Shown: piece after piece, positions 9,701 through 18,734 of the stretch
Layout: every line of letters begins with the position of its first letter
Position numbering within the stretch: position 1 is the first letter of the stretch
NCBI RefSeq assembly: GCF_005938385.1
Contig: NZ_VCRA01000024.1
Location: 45,851-109,850, forward strand
Source of the DNA: Paenibacillus mesophilus
GTDB lineage: Bacteria; Bacillota; Bacilli; Paenibacillales; NBRC-103111
Length of the DNA: 64,000 nucleotides
Direction: 5' to 3'
Program-made: the position numbers and the translations under genes
The notes under the pieces: model-generated
Databases searched by the model: none
What the model was told of the DNA's origin: nothing
What the model saw: the letters and a program-made list of their open reading frames with translations, nothing else

Positions 9701-12700
9701 GATGCCGGGAACGGGAACGGATCGGGTTCAGCACTTCGACGAGTCGTTCGAACGGCACGTCCTGATGCTCGTAGGCGGCCAGGTCCGCCTCCCGTACTTT
9801 GGCGATCAGCTCGCGGAAGGTCGGATCGCCGGACGTGTCGGTACGGAGCACGAGCGTATTGACGAACAATCCGACAAGCTCGTCCAGCGCGTCGTCGCTG
9901 CGGCCGGCGATCGGACAGCCGATCGGGATATCGGTGCCTGCGCCAAGCCGGGTAAGCAGGGCGGCCAATGCCGACTGCAGCACCATGAACAGACTCGCAC
10001 GGCCGTCGCGGGCCAGCCCGAGCAGACGATCGTGCAGCTTGGACTCGATCCGGAAATCGACCGTGCCGCCGAGATAGCTAGCCTCTAACGGCCGCGAACG
10101 GTCGGCAGGCAGCTCGAGCTGCTCCGGCAGGCCGCGCAGCGCCCCGCTCCAGAAGGCCAGCTGCTTTGCGATCAGACTGTCCGCATCGTTCTCGCTGCCG
10201 AGCAGCTGCTGCTGCCAGAGCGCATAATCGGCGTACTGCACGGGCAGCGGCGTCCACGCGGGAGCCTCGCCCCGGCGGCGCGCCGCGTAGGCGGCGGCCA
10301 AATCGCGGGCGAGCGGCGTCAACGACCAGCCGTCGCCGACGATATGGTGCACGACCAAAAGCAGAACCCGCTCGTTGCCGGACTGTTCGAACAATTCGGC
10401 GCGGAACGCCGGCTCCCGAGACAGCTCGAAGCTGTAGCGCACGGCGGCGGCAAGCGCCTCGGACAGTCCTTCTTCGGCAATATCCGATACGTGCAGAACA
10501 GGCCGCGCCACATCAACAGGCAGCACATGCTGTCGTACCGTGCCTGCCGTTTGCGGGAAAATCGTGTGCAGCGGTTCATGCCGACCGGCCACATCGACGA
10601 GAGCGGCGGCAAGCGCCTCCCGATCCAGCGGACCGGTCAGACGGACGATGAGCGGAATGTTGTAGGTCGGACTCGGCCCTTCCATGCAATACAGAAACCA
10701 CAGCCTGCGCTGGGCAAACGAAAGCGGAATATGCTCCGGCCGCACCGCGGGCTTCACCGCCGGCCGGGCCGCATGCGCCTGATCGAGCCGCTTGGCCAAG
10801 CCAGCCGCGGTCGGCGCTTCGAAAAGCTGGCCGATACCCAACTCTACGCCGAACGCCTCGCGAATACGCGCCGTCAACCGTCCTGCAAGCAGCGAATGGC
10901 CGCCGAGATCGAAAAAACCGTCGTCAATGCCGACTTTGGGCAAGTCGAGCACCTCGGCGAACAGGACGCACAGCATTTCCTCCTGCGGCGTCCGCGGTGC
11001 CCGGCCGGCTGCCGCGGCGGACATGTCGGGAGCAGGCAGCGCCTTGCGGTCGATTTTGCCGTTAGGGGTCAAGGGCAGCTCGTCCAGTATCACGAACGCG
11101 GAAGGCACCATATAGTCGGGCAAACCGGCGGAGACGCGGCGGCGCAGCTCGGCCGGGTCGATCACCGCCCCCTCGGCGGGAACGGCATAGGCGACGAGAC
11201 GCTTGTCGCCGCGCTGATCCTCGCGCACCGCAACCGTAGCCTGCGCGATAGCCGGATGCCGCGCGAGAAGCGCTTCGATCTCGCCCGGCTCGATGCGGAA
11301 GCCGCGGATTTTGATCTGATGGTCGGATCGTCCGGCATAGTCCAGCGAGCCGTCGGGAAGCCAGCGGGCCAGATCGCCCGTCCGGTACATCCGCGTGCCC
11401 GGAGGTCCGAACGGGTCGGCCACGAACCGATCGGCGGTCAAGTCCGGCCGCCCCAAATAACCGCGGGCCAAACCGGAGCCGGCAATGTACAGATCGCCGA
11501 CGACACCCGGAGGAACCGGCAGCAGGCCGCCATCGAGCACGTACATTCGCGTATTGTGGATCGGCCGGCCGATCGGCGGCGTTCCCGCCCGCTCGGCAAG
11601 CAGCAGTGCGGCGGTTGACCAAACCGTCGTCTCGGTCGGTCCGTACAAATTCGTCACCCGGCAATCGACAGCCTCCAGCGCCAGCTTCAATCCGATCGGC
11701 AGCGCCTCGCCCCCGACTAGCGCGCGCAGTCCCCGAATGCACTCGGGATCGTGTGACACGAGCGCGTGCCAGAGCGTCGGCGTCGCCTGCATGATCGTCG
11801 CCCCGCTGCCCGCGATCCGCTTCGCCAAAGCCGGCGTGTCCTGAATCGTCTCCTTGCGGACGAGTACGATACGGGCGCCGCGGATGAGCGGCAGCAGCAG
11901 CTCGAGAACGGCGATGTCGAAAGCGATTGTCGTCACCGCCAGCAGCCGGTCTTCGCCGTCAAGATAAAACAGTCTTTGCATCGACTCCAAAAAGTTGAGC
12001 AAATTTCCGTGTGTAACGACAACACCCTTCGGCCGGCCCGTGGAGCCCGACGTATAGATGACGTAAGCCGGATGGTGCGGCGATAGCAGACGGGTACGCG
12101 GAGCGGTTTCCCGCTCTTCAGCTTCATACGCCTCCAATTCGGCCTCCGTGGACGGATCGTCGAGCACGATGCGAGCCGCCTCGATACCGTCTTCCGGCAA
12201 GCGGAAGCCGGTATCCGTGTTCGTAACGATGCACGCCGCTTGTGCGTCTTCTAGCACATAGGCCAGCCGGTCGGCCGGATAGTCGGGGTCGAGCGGCAAG
12301 TAGGCCCCGCCGGTCTTGTGTACGGCCAGCAGCGCGACGACCATGTCCGCCGATCGGGGCAACGCCAGAGCGACGATTCGCTCCGGCCCGATTCCCCGGG
12401 CAAGCAGCAGCCGGGCAAGCCGGCCGGCGCGTTCGTTCAATTCGGCGTAGGTCATCGCCGCGCCGTCATATTCCAGGGCAATCGCCTCCGGCGTTCGGGC
12501 CGCCTGCGCCTCGAACAGATCAGGCACGCACGTTCGCGGCAAGGCGTGATCCGTATTATTCCACGCCGTTATGACTTGATGGCGCTCCTCGGGAAGAAGG
12601 AGCTCGATCCGCCCGACTGGCCGCTCCGGGCTTTTCGCCGCGGCAGCCGTCAGCGTGTCGAGAAACCGGATAAACCGCCGCTGGTGGGCTTCCAATTCGT

Positions 12701-13916
12701 CCGCACTGTACGCTGCGGGATTCGCGTCCACGTCGATCCGCAGGCCGCCGCCGTCGGACCGGTCGTATACATTGATTGCCAAGTCGCCCACCGGACCTGC
12801 CGACAAATTGTGCGTCGTGCCTTTGCAGCCGGCGAAGCTGAGGGCGTAGTCGAACGGCATCACGTTGATTTGCGGGCCGAACAGCCGCCGGTTGTCGCCG
12901 AGCAGCTTCAAATCGCGGCGCAGCTGCTCGTGGCGATACCCTTGATAGGCGCGAATCGCGCGTATTTCTCCGGCCGTCTGGCCGACCAGCTCCGACAGCG
13001 CCATATCCGGGCGTACCGACAGTCTTAGCGGGAGCAAGTTCACGACCATGCCGGGAATGCGCAGCGAAACCGAGCCGAGCCGTCCCATCATCGGCAATCC
13101 CAAAATAATGTCCGGCGACCCGGTCAGCCGATGCACGTAAACCGCCACAGCGGCGATTACGACGTCTGACCAGCTCGCACCCATGCGCCGGGCGGCCTCG
13201 CGCAGCCGTTCGGCTATTTCCGGCGGTAGCGTGGCGGTACGCCGCAGGAACGTCCGGGACGTCCGCGGCGCAAGGTCCGCCAGACTGACCGCGGCAGGCT
13301 CGTCAACGAACCGTCCGAGCCAGAATTGCCGGTCCTCCTCCAGTTTGGCGGAAGCGCGGTATATCCCGTCCTCCTCCACGATTTGCCGCAGGGCGCCGAA
13401 GCTCCGTTCGCCGCAAGGCTTGCCGCCCGCAAGCGACGTATACAGCTCGGCGACCCGGCGGGCGATCAGCGAGAAACCGAATCCGTCCAACGCGATATGA
13501 TGGACGCGCTGGTACCACATATACCGGTCGGGCGCCAGCCGGAACAGCGCTTCGGTAAAGAGCGGACCGCCGCCCAAGTCGACGGGGCGGGCCAAATCCG
13601 CCTTCATCCATGCCTCCGCTGCCTTCCGAGGCTCCGGCTCGCCGCTTACGTCCATCCTGTGTAACGGCCAGCCGGCGACTGGCGCAACCGTCTGCCATGG
13701 ACCGTCCTCATCTTCTCCGAAGCGGAGGTGAAGCGTATCCGCTTCCGCGACCGCTTGCCTCAGCGCCTCCTCGAACCGGTCCTCGCGGACCGGACCTTCG
13801 ATCTCTATGTATTCTCCCGTATTGAAAATCGGGTTTTCCGGATCGAGCCGCTGGGCGAACCATATGCCGGACTGAGCTCCGGTTAAGGGCCAGCGGTTAT
13901 CGTGAAAATCAGACAC
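6687..13916 (-). CDS. dhbF: Bacillibactin NRPS DhbF (C-A-PCP-C-A-PCP-TE)
   Basis: About 2409 residues, close to Bacillus DhbF. The domain order is C (HHIALDG near residue 139), A1 (about 465-955), PCP (GGHSLLAG near 1005), C (HHIVGDG near 1195), A2 (about 1530-2035), PCP (GGHSLLAV near 2087) and thioesterase (GWSLGG near 2215). The A1 pocket residues read D-I-L-Q-L-G-L-V-W-K, close to the known glycine code. A2 reads D-F-W-N-I-G-M-V-H-K, the threonine code. It condenses dihydroxybenzoyl-Gly-Thr units and the TE trimerises and cyclises them. I chose GTG 13916, which has AAGGAGG eight bases upstream and gives the DhbF-like N-terminus (LTGAQSGIWFAQ). An ATG at 13934 overlapping the dhbB stop is the alternative. 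Confidence 0.95.
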   Translation of the reverse strand: MSDFHDNRWPLTGAQSGIWFAQRLDPENPIFNTGEYIEIEGPVREDRFEEALRQAVAEADTLHLRFGEDEDGPWQTVAPVAGWPLHRMDVSGEPEPRKAAEAWMKADLARPVDLGGGPLFTEALFRLAPDRYMWYQRVHHIALDGFGFSLIARRVAELYTSLAGGKPCGERSFGALRQIVEEDGIYRASAKLEEDRQFWLGRFVDEPAAVSLADLAPRTSRTFLRRTATLPPEIAERLREAARRMGASWSDVVIAAVAVYVHRLTGSPDIILGLPMMGRLGSVSLRIPGMVVNLLPLRLSVRPDMALSELVGQTAGEIRAIRAYQGYRHEQLRRDLKLLGDNRRLFGPQINVMPFDYALSFAGCKGTTHNLSAGPVGDLAINVYDRSDGGGLRIDVDANPAAYSADELEAHQRRFIRFLDTLTAAAAKSPERPVGRIELLLPEERHQVITAWNNTDHALPRTCVPDLFEAQAARTPEAIALEYDGAAMTYAELNERAGRLARLLLARGIGPERIVALALPRSADMVVALLAVHKTGGAYLPLDPDYPADRLAYVLEDAQAACIVTNTDTGFRLPEDGIEAARIVLDDPSTEAELEAYEAEERETAPRTRLLSPHHPAYVIYTSGSTGRPKGVVVTHGNLLNFLESMQRLFYLDGEDRLLAVTTIAFDIAVLELLLPLIRGARIVLVRKETIQDTPALAKRIAGSGATIMQATPTLWHALVSHDPECIRGLRALVGGEALPIGLKLALEAVDCRVTNLYGPTETTVWSTAALLLAERAGTPPIGRPIHNTRMYVLDGGLLPVPPGVVGDLYIAGSGLARGYLGRPDLTADRFVADPFGPPGTRMYRTGDLARWLPDGSLDYAGRSDHQIKIRGFRIEPGEIEALLARHPAIAQATVAVREDQRGDKRLVAYAVPAEGAVIDPAELRRRVSAGLPDYMVPSAFVILDELPLTPNGKIDRKALPAPDMSAAAAGRAPRTPQEEMLCVLFAEVLDLPKVGIDDGFFDLGGHSLLAGRLTARIREAFGVELGIGQLFEAPTAAGLAKRLDQAHAARPAVKPAVRPEHIPLSFAQRRLWFLYCMEGPSPTYNIPLIVRLTGPLDREALAAALVDVAGRHEPLHTIFPQTAGTVRQHVLPVDVARPVLHVSDIAEEGLSEALAAAVRYSFELSREPAFRAELFEQSGNERVLLLVVHHIVGDGWSLTPLARDLAAAYAARRRGEAPAWTPLPVQYADYALWQQQLLGSENDADSLIAKQLAFWSGALRGLPEQLELPADRSRPLEASYLGGTVDFRIESKLHDRLLGLARDGRASLFMVLQSALAALLTRLGAGTDIPIGCPIAGRSDDALDELVGLFVNTLVLRTDTSGDPTFRELIAKVREADLAAYEHQDVPFERLVEVLNPIRSRSRHPLFQVMLVLQNTPDAVLDMPDLDTSLRIGGVGSAKFDLTVELGERRTADGAADGLDGLVEYSADLFEPATARTMAERFVRLLEAASANPDVPIGSLDILAPDERAHMLAEWRECAVSRPDANLPELFEAQAARNPESVAVVCGDEALSYDELNRSANRLAHRLIAQGVGPEQVVALALPRSAELVIGLLAVLKAGAAYLPLDPEYPQDRLAFMLRDATPACMIADRQTVTKLPGDRAVRVLVLDEPQTIAELGNYPDTDPTDADRTDRLSPLSPAYIIYTSGSTGVPKGVVIPHANVVRLFGATESWYGFGPDDVWTLFHSYAFDFSVWELWGALLYGGRLVVVPHTLSRSPAQFLRLLADERVTVLNHTPSAFYQLMQADSEHPAVGRELSLRYVIFGGEALELGRLADWYGRHEDDAPTLVNMYGITETTVHVSYKALNRHAAELGASSLIGVPIPDLRVYVLDGRLQPVPRGVAGEMYVGGSGLARGYSGRPGLTAERFVADPFGPPGSRMYRTGDLARRLADGSLDYIGRADQQVKIRGFRIEPGEIEAVLSRHPAVAQAVVVVREDKPGDKRLAAYIVPVQGVVPDPSELRRHVMGSLPDYMVPSVFTTIAALPLTSNGKLDRKALPAPDISVTAGGRGPRTPREEVLCDLFAEVLDLPRVSIDDGFFDLGGHSLLAVRLMSGIRDALGVEPGIGLLFESPTVAGLAERLETGDSQGALDVLLPLRTRTNTERLPLFCVHPAGGLSWCYAGLIKALGSDVPIYGLQARGIGRREELPGTLEEMAADYIAHIRAVQPVGPYCLLGWSLGGNVAQAIAVQLQSEGEEIALLAMLDAYPSHFLPLKGGPDEEEALIALLALGGYDPDGMGDEPLTQAAAVEILRRDGSALASLEEATIMNLKETYVNSVRLLGAYIPGNYKGDLLFFRSTVIPDWFEPIEAETWAPYIEGRIERHDIECRHKDLCQPGPLAEIGQVLAAKLNGLQGETSRPNGREMIYEQSF

Positions 13917-13930
13917 ACATGCCGCCTCCT

Positions 13931-14899
13931 TCATACCGCGAAATAGTCCGCATTCGGTATCGCCGAGTGCGTCCGGGACGACAGCAAGCTCCACCACGCG
14001 TCGAGCGTCGGACGCTCGGCCAGCTCCACGAAGGAAACGTCCGCCCCGACTCGGCGCCACCGTTCCACGAGGCTCATCATGCGGATCGAATCGAGACCGT
14101 GGTCGATCAAATTGTCTTCCGCCCCGATGGCGGTCGGCGCTTCGCCGACAAGCTCGGCAACCTGCTCGCGGAGGTGCCGGATCGACAGCGCCGGAGCGAC
14201 CCCATCGTCAGACGGCCGCCCCTCCGCGGTTCCTTCCCCTGCTTCGCGTCCCGTCGCCCCTTCCGGCCGCAGTTCGTCCAGCAGGCGCTCCGCGGACAAG
14301 ACGACGGCACAGCGCTCGGCCGCATAAGTCAGAGCCATGCGATGATGGTCGGCACTGAAGTCCGCCACGGCGTCGGCGACGAAGAACGGCTGTACGTCCT
14401 GCATGAAGGCGTCGCACGCCGTCAGCAGACAGCCGATATGGGCATATATTCCGCAGACGATTAGCTGGTCGCGCCCGGCTTCCTGTAGCAGCTCCAGCAA
14501 ATTCGTTTTGCGGAAGGCGCTGTACCGCCACTTAGTCAGCACGATATCTCCCTCTCGAGGCGCAAGCTCGTCCACGATCCGTTTCTGGTAAGGCCCGTCG
14601 TTGATGCCAGGCCCCCAGAAATCTTGCAGCAAAGCCCGCTGCTCCGGCGTCTGTCCGCCTGGCTGCGCCGTGTAAATGACCGGAATGCCCAGCTCGGCGC
14701 ACCGGTCGCGCAGCAGACGAATATGGGCGAGCAGCTCCGCGACGGGAGACTGTCTGGCGCTGAAAGCGTCGAGAAAATATTGCTGCATGTCGTGGATAAG
14801 CAGAGCCGCGCGTCCGGCATCAGGCTTCCATGAAACTTTATTGATCGGCAAATCGGATGCCGTCGGCATCACATATGGCAAAATGGCGGGTAGCGCCAT
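13931..14899 (-). CDS. dhbB: Isochorismatase / aryl carrier protein DhbB
   Basis: 322 residues, bifunctional. The N-terminal isochorismatase domain (about 25-205) shows LLIHDMQQYFLDAF (catalytic Asp), WRYSAF (Lys region replaced as in this family) and CGIYAHIGCL around the active-site Cys. The C-terminal aryl carrier domain has DHGLDSIRMM with the phosphopantetheine Ser. It turns isochorismate into 2,3-dihydro-2,3-dihydroxybenzoate and then carries activated DHB. ATG 14899 was chosen over upstream alternatives because it gives the DhbB N-terminus MALPAILPYVMPTA and has GAGGG before it. It lies 52 bases after dhbE and 14 before dhbF. Confidence 0.94.
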   Translation of the reverse strand: MALPAILPYVMPTASDLPINKVSWKPDAGRAALLIHDMQQYFLDAFSARQSPVAELLAHIRLLRDRCAELGIPVIYTAQPGGQTPEQRALLQDFWGPGINDGPYQKRIVDELAPREGDIVLTKWRYSAFRKTNLLELLQEAGRDQLIVCGIYAHIGCLLTACDAFMQDVQPFFVADAVADFSADHHRMALTYAAERCAVVLSAERLLDELRPEGATGREAGEGTAEGRPSDDGVAPALSIRHLREQVAELVGEAPTAIGAEDNLIDHGLDSIRMMSLVERWRRVGADVSFVELAERPTLDAWWSLLSSRTHSAIPNADYFAV

Positions 14900-14951
14900 G
14901 TGAATCCCTCTTTTCCCGTATGGTATCCTGTAATGATCCTCAGCCACTACC

Positions 14952-16577
14952 TTACGCATCGCTTGCGGCCCGTGGCTGCAGCTTGGCGGCGATCGTCTCG
15001 CGCAGCGCTTTTTTGCTTACTTTTCCAACCGCGGTTTGCGGGAATCGGTCGGTTATCTCCACCCGGTCGGGGAGCTTGTAGGCGGCCAGCCCGCGCTCGC
15101 GCAGAAACGCTCGCAGCTCACCGGCAGCGGGTGTCCTGCCGCGGGGAATGATGAAGGCGCAGGTCCGCTCACCCAGAAACTCGTCGGGCATCGACACGAC
15201 GGCCGCATCGTGCACGTTCGGATGGGCGAGCAAGTGGTTCTCGATCTCCTCGGCCGCCACCTTCTCTCCGCCGCGGTTAATCTGATCTTTGGCTCTCCCC
15301 TCCACGACGAGACAGCCATTCGGCGCCAGCCGGACGAGATCGCCGGTGCGATAAAACCCGTCGCTCGTAAACGCTTTGGCATTATGCGCCTCGGCGTTGT
15401 AATAACCGCGTATCGTATAAGGCCCGCGGGTGAGCAGATGCCCTGTTTCACCCTCTCCGACTTCCCGGTCCTCCTCATCCACCACGCGGATTTCGTCATA
15501 GGGCGACATCGGTCTGCCCTGGGTATGGATGATGACTTCCTCGGGATCGTCCAGTCGCGTATAATTGACCAGCCCTTCGGCCATTCCGTAAACTTGCTGC
15601 AGCGTGCACCCGAGCACGGACCTTACCCGTGCGGCGGCTTCCGGACTGAATTTGGCCCCTCCGACCTGAAGCACCCGAAGGCTGGACAGATCGTGTCGGC
15701 GCGCCTCCGCCGCTTCCATCCAGATCAAGGCGAGCGGAGGCACGAGCGCCGTTATCGTGACGCCCTCCCGGGCGATGAGCGGGAACGCTTCGTCCGGACT
15801 CGGTCTGGGCGCCAACACGATTTTGCCTCCGGTGTACAGCGTCCCGAGTATGCCGGGCGAGCTGAGCGGAAAGTTATGCGCAGCGGGGAGGGCCGCCATA
15901 TAGACGCTTGAGCGGTCCAGACGGCATATGTCGGCGCTTGTCCGCAGACTGTATATGTAATCGTCATGCGTGCGCGGGATCAGTTTGGGCAGCCCGGTGC
16001 TTCCTCCCGACAGCTGCATGAAAGCGACGTCGGCCGGGCTTGGTCCCGGCATGTTAATCGGCTCGGCGTACAAACCTTCAAGCGATGTAAATTCGCCGGG
16101 ATCGCCGGCGACGATTATATGACGGAGCATCGGGCATTTGCCCTGCACCTGCCTCGCCAGCCCCCGGTAATCGAAGCCGTCGTGCACGTCGGGAACGAGA
16201 TAAGCCACGGCTTCGGCGAACTCGCAAAAATAGGCGATTTCGCTGCTGCGATGCGTCGGCAGCGCGAATACGGGCAAAGCCCCGAGTCGGAACAACGCGA
16301 AGCAGGCTTCGACGAACGCGGCGATGTTCGGCAGCTGCAGCACGACCCGGTCCCCCGGCCCGATTCCGAGCGCATGGAACCCCGCCGCCAAACGGTCGGC
16401 TCGCTCGTCAAGCTCGGCGTAGGTCAGCCGGGTTTCGCCGGCGACGACGGCGATGCTCCCTCCGTGCGTTTTCGCACGCTCCCGCAGCATATTCCCGAAC
16501 GTCTCGCCTCGCCAGCAGCCCGTCTCCCGGTATAGGTCGGCAAAAGCTTTCGGCCATGCGGGCCATGTCGGCATCAT
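14952..16577 (-). CDS. dhbE: 2,3-dihydroxybenzoate-AMP ligase DhbE
   Basis: 541 residues, a stand-alone adenylation enzyme of the ANL superfamily. Recognisable motifs are LSGGSTGLPKLIPRTHDDY (P-loop), YGMAEG, YRTGDLV, and the C-terminal KDQINRGGEKVAAEEIE hinge. The sequence around the pocket (AALPAAHNFPLSSPG) contains the Asn typical of DHB-activating enzymes. It adenylates 2,3-dihydroxybenzoate and loads it on the DhbB carrier domain. GGGAGGG precedes the ATG by seven bases. A second ATG immediately follows the first. Confidence 0.95.
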   Translation of the reverse strand: MMPTWPAWPKAFADLYRETGCWRGETFGNMLRERAKTHGGSIAVVAGETRLTYAELDERADRLAAGFHALGIGPGDRVVLQLPNIAAFVEACFALFRLGALPVFALPTHRSSEIAYFCEFAEAVAYLVPDVHDGFDYRGLARQVQGKCPMLRHIIVAGDPGEFTSLEGLYAEPINMPGPSPADVAFMQLSGGSTGLPKLIPRTHDDYIYSLRTSADICRLDRSSVYMAALPAAHNFPLSSPGILGTLYTGGKIVLAPRPSPDEAFPLIAREGVTITALVPPLALIWMEAAEARRHDLSSLRVLQVGGAKFSPEAAARVRSVLGCTLQQVYGMAEGLVNYTRLDDPEEVIIHTQGRPMSPYDEIRVVDEEDREVGEGETGHLLTRGPYTIRGYYNAEAHNAKAFTSDGFYRTGDLVRLAPNGCLVVEGRAKDQINRGGEKVAAEEIENHLLAHPNVHDAAVVSMPDEFLGERTCAFIIPRGRTPAAGELRAFLRERGLAAYKLPDRVEITDRFPQTAVGKVSKKALRETIAAKLQPRAASDA

Positions 16578-16606
16578 TAATCATCCCTCCCCAAAAGTCA
16601 TGTCGG

Positions 16607-17833
16607 TCATTCGTAGGCAAGTCCCATAGCGGAAAGCATCGTGCGGAACTTGGCTGACGTTTCCGCCAGCTCCGCGGCGGCGCTCGATTCGGCGACGATG
16701 CCGGCACCCGCGAACAAGCGGAGCGAACGGTCCGCAACCTCGGCGCAGCGGATCGTGACGATCCATTCCCCGTCTCCCGCCGCGTCGCACCAGCCGACCA
16801 TCCCCGTATAATAGCCGCGGTCGAACGGCTCGAGCTCGCGGATGGCCTCCCTGGCCAGCTCGGTCGGAGCTCCGCATACCGCCGGCGTCGGATGCAGCGC
16901 GACCGCCAGTGCAAGCGACGATGTCGCGCCGTCGACAAGCTCGCCATGTATTTCACTGGACAAATGCCACATCGCGGCGGTTTGTACCAGGGATGGCTTG
17001 GCAGGCACGTCGAGCTTGCGGCAGTATGGCCGCAATGCTGCCGCCACCGCGTCGACGACGACCGCATGCTCGTGAAGATCTTTGGGAGAATCGAGCAGTG
17101 CGCAAGCTCTCCGGCGATCTTCGGCGGGGTCGTCGCTGCGCGGCGCGGATCCCGCGAGCGGATTGGCCGTCACCCGCAGGCCCGTTCGCGATACGAGCAG
17201 CTCCGGGCTCGCCCCGATCAGCGTACGGCGGCTTAAAGAGCGGTCTAGGACGTCCTGACGGGCCGGCTCCGTATCCCGGGCGGGCAGATCGACGGCGAAC
17301 GTGTAGCCGAGGGCGTTGTGACCGGCCAGGCGGCGCAGAAGCTGTCCGATATCGACGTCTGTCGGCGAGCTCAGATGCAGCGAACGGGAAAGCACGATTT
17401 TATCGAGTTCGCCGGCACGCAGCCGCGTAAGCCCCCGTTCAACGCCGCGAACGTAAAGCTCCGGCTCCGGTACCGGACGGATTGTGCAGGCGGCTGTCGC
17501 CGGCGGCCGTCCCATCCGTTCCGCTGTGCCGAAGTTAAGAGGTCCGGCCCGGCGGAGCGAGGCCGGTACGACGAGCTGAGCCGGCGCGGCATGGTCGAAC
17601 GGTATGGCGCCCACGACGACCGGCGATCCATAGCCGGGAGGCCGGATGGCGCCAAGCAGCGCGGCTACGCGCTTCGGCAGCCTCTCAAGCGCGCCGGGCC
17701 CGCTCTCCCGCGGCACGGCCGCGATCGCACCCTCCGCGAGCAACGTGTGCCGCGAAGATGACAAGAAGAACGACGAGCCCGCCCGATAGTCGTCCAGCAG
17801 CCGGATGGCGAGTTCTTCTGAAGCATGGATCAT
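16607..17833 (-). CDS. dhbC: Isochorismate synthase DhbC
   Basis: 408 residues, as in Bacillus DhbC/MenF-type enzymes. The chorismate-binding fold is clear: LDKIVLSRSLHLSS, RRTLIGASPELLVSR, then HLSSEIHGEL, LHPTPAVCGAPTELA and GYYTGMVGWCDAAGDGEW. It converts chorismate to isochorismate, the first committed step to DHB. The open frame continues upstream to 18304 as a shadow of dhbA. The real start is ATG 17833, with GGGAG upstream and 34 bases of spacing from dhbA. It is 29 bases before dhbE. Confidence 0.94.
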   Translation of the reverse strand: MIHASEELAIRLLDDYRAGSSFFLSSSRHTLLAEGAIAAVPRESGPGALERLPKRVAALLGAIRPPGYGSPVVVGAIPFDHAAPAQLVVPASLRRAGPLNFGTAERMGRPPATAACTIRPVPEPELYVRGVERGLTRLRAGELDKIVLSRSLHLSSPTDVDIGQLLRRLAGHNALGYTFAVDLPARDTEPARQDVLDRSLSRRTLIGASPELLVSRTGLRVTANPLAGSAPRSDDPAEDRRRACALLDSPKDLHEHAVVVDAVAAALRPYCRKLDVPAKPSLVQTAAMWHLSSEIHGELVDGATSSLALAVALHPTPAVCGAPTELAREAIRELEPFDRGYYTGMVGWCDAAGDGEWIVTIRCAEVADRSLRLFAGAGIVAESSAAAELAETSAKFRTMLSAMGLAYE

Positions 17834-17867
17834 GTTCCGTAAGCTCCCTTCAATATGGAGTACAACT

Positions 17868-18653
17868 TTATAGGGTGGCGCCGCCGTCAACGCGCAAATC
17901 CTGCATCGTAATATGCCGGGCGCGATCCGAAGCCATAAATACGACCGCATAGGCGATATCTGCGGGCGAAGCCATTCTGCCGAGCGGAATACCCAGCTTA
18001 TACGACTCCGGCGAACCGGCGATGGCCAGAAGAGCCCCGTTCGCCTCGTCCTGCCATAGCGAGCGCTGCATGTCCGTGTCCGTCGAGCCCGGCGATACGA
18101 TATTGCAGCGGATACGGGAGGCGGCATATTCCAGCCCGAGACATTTCGTAAACATCGTCGCCGCCGCCTTGGACGCCGCATAGGCGGCCATCTGCATGCG
18201 CGGCACTCCGGCGGCATTGGAGCTGACGGTGACGATCGATCCGCTTCGGCGCTGCGCCATGCGTCCGACGACGGAGCGGGATACGTAAAATACGCCGGTC
18301 GCATTGACCGCGAAAGTAGCCGCCCAGTCTTCGTCGCTCATCCGCCCGATCGGCCCGGGCCGCAGGACGCCCGCCACATTGGCCAATATGCCGATCGGAC
18401 CAAGCTCGCTCTCGATCCGTTCTACCGCCTGCTCCACGGCGACGCTGTCGCTTACGTCCGCCGGATAAGCACGGATGCGGAAGCCTTCGCCCGATAGCCC
18501 GGCCACGGCTGCCTCGAGCCGTTCGGCATGGCGGTCAAGCGCCGCCACATGGGCGCCATGCTCGGCAAACGCGCGCGCCACCGCTGCTCCGATGCCTTGC
18601 GCGGCTCCCGTTACAAGCGCAACCTTTCCCTTTATTCCCGGATCGTCCATCAT
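17868..18653 (-). CDS. dhbA: 2,3-dihydro-2,3-dihydroxybenzoate dehydrogenase DhbA
   Basis: 261 residues, classical short-chain dehydrogenase. TGAAQGIG is the NAD-binding glycine motif, with NVAGVLR and the catalytic YAASKAA (Tyr-x3-Lys). It oxidises dihydro-DHB to 2,3-dihydroxybenzoate using NAD. Its place as the first biosynthetic gene, before dhbC, dhbE, dhbB and dhbF, is the Bacillus dhbACEBF order and is the main reason for the name. The ATG has a purine-rich GGGAAGGGAATAGGGA directly before it. Confidence 0.92.
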   Translation of the reverse strand: MMDDPGIKGKVALVTGAAQGIGAAVARAFAEHGAHVAALDRHAERLEAAVAGLSGEGFRIRAYPADVSDSVAVEQAVERIESELGPIGILANVAGVLRPGPIGRMSDEDWAATFAVNATGVFYVSRSVVGRMAQRRSGSIVTVSSNAAGVPRMQMAAYAASKAAATMFTKCLGLEYAASRIRCNIVSPGSTDTDMQRSLWQDEANGALLAIAGSPESYKLGIPLGRMASPADIAYAVVFMASDRARHITMQDLRVDGGATL

Positions 18654-18734
18654 TCCCTATTCCCTTCCCGGTTGTATTGGCGCGTTCCCGCTGCCAACTT
18701 TCATGTGCTCTTTCAGCTCGCGCCGCCCCCAAAC

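Noticed and set aside
7317..13028. Long plus-strand frames opposite dhbF (up to 474 residues)
   Set aside because: Antisense frames in GC-rich NRPS DNA. They have Arg/Gln/His-rich compositions, no domains and no ribosome binding sites.
17834..18304. N-terminal extension of the dhbC frame
   Set aside because: It overlaps dhbA in another frame, is Arg/Pro/Ser-rich, and the true DhbC start at 17833 has a ribosome binding site.
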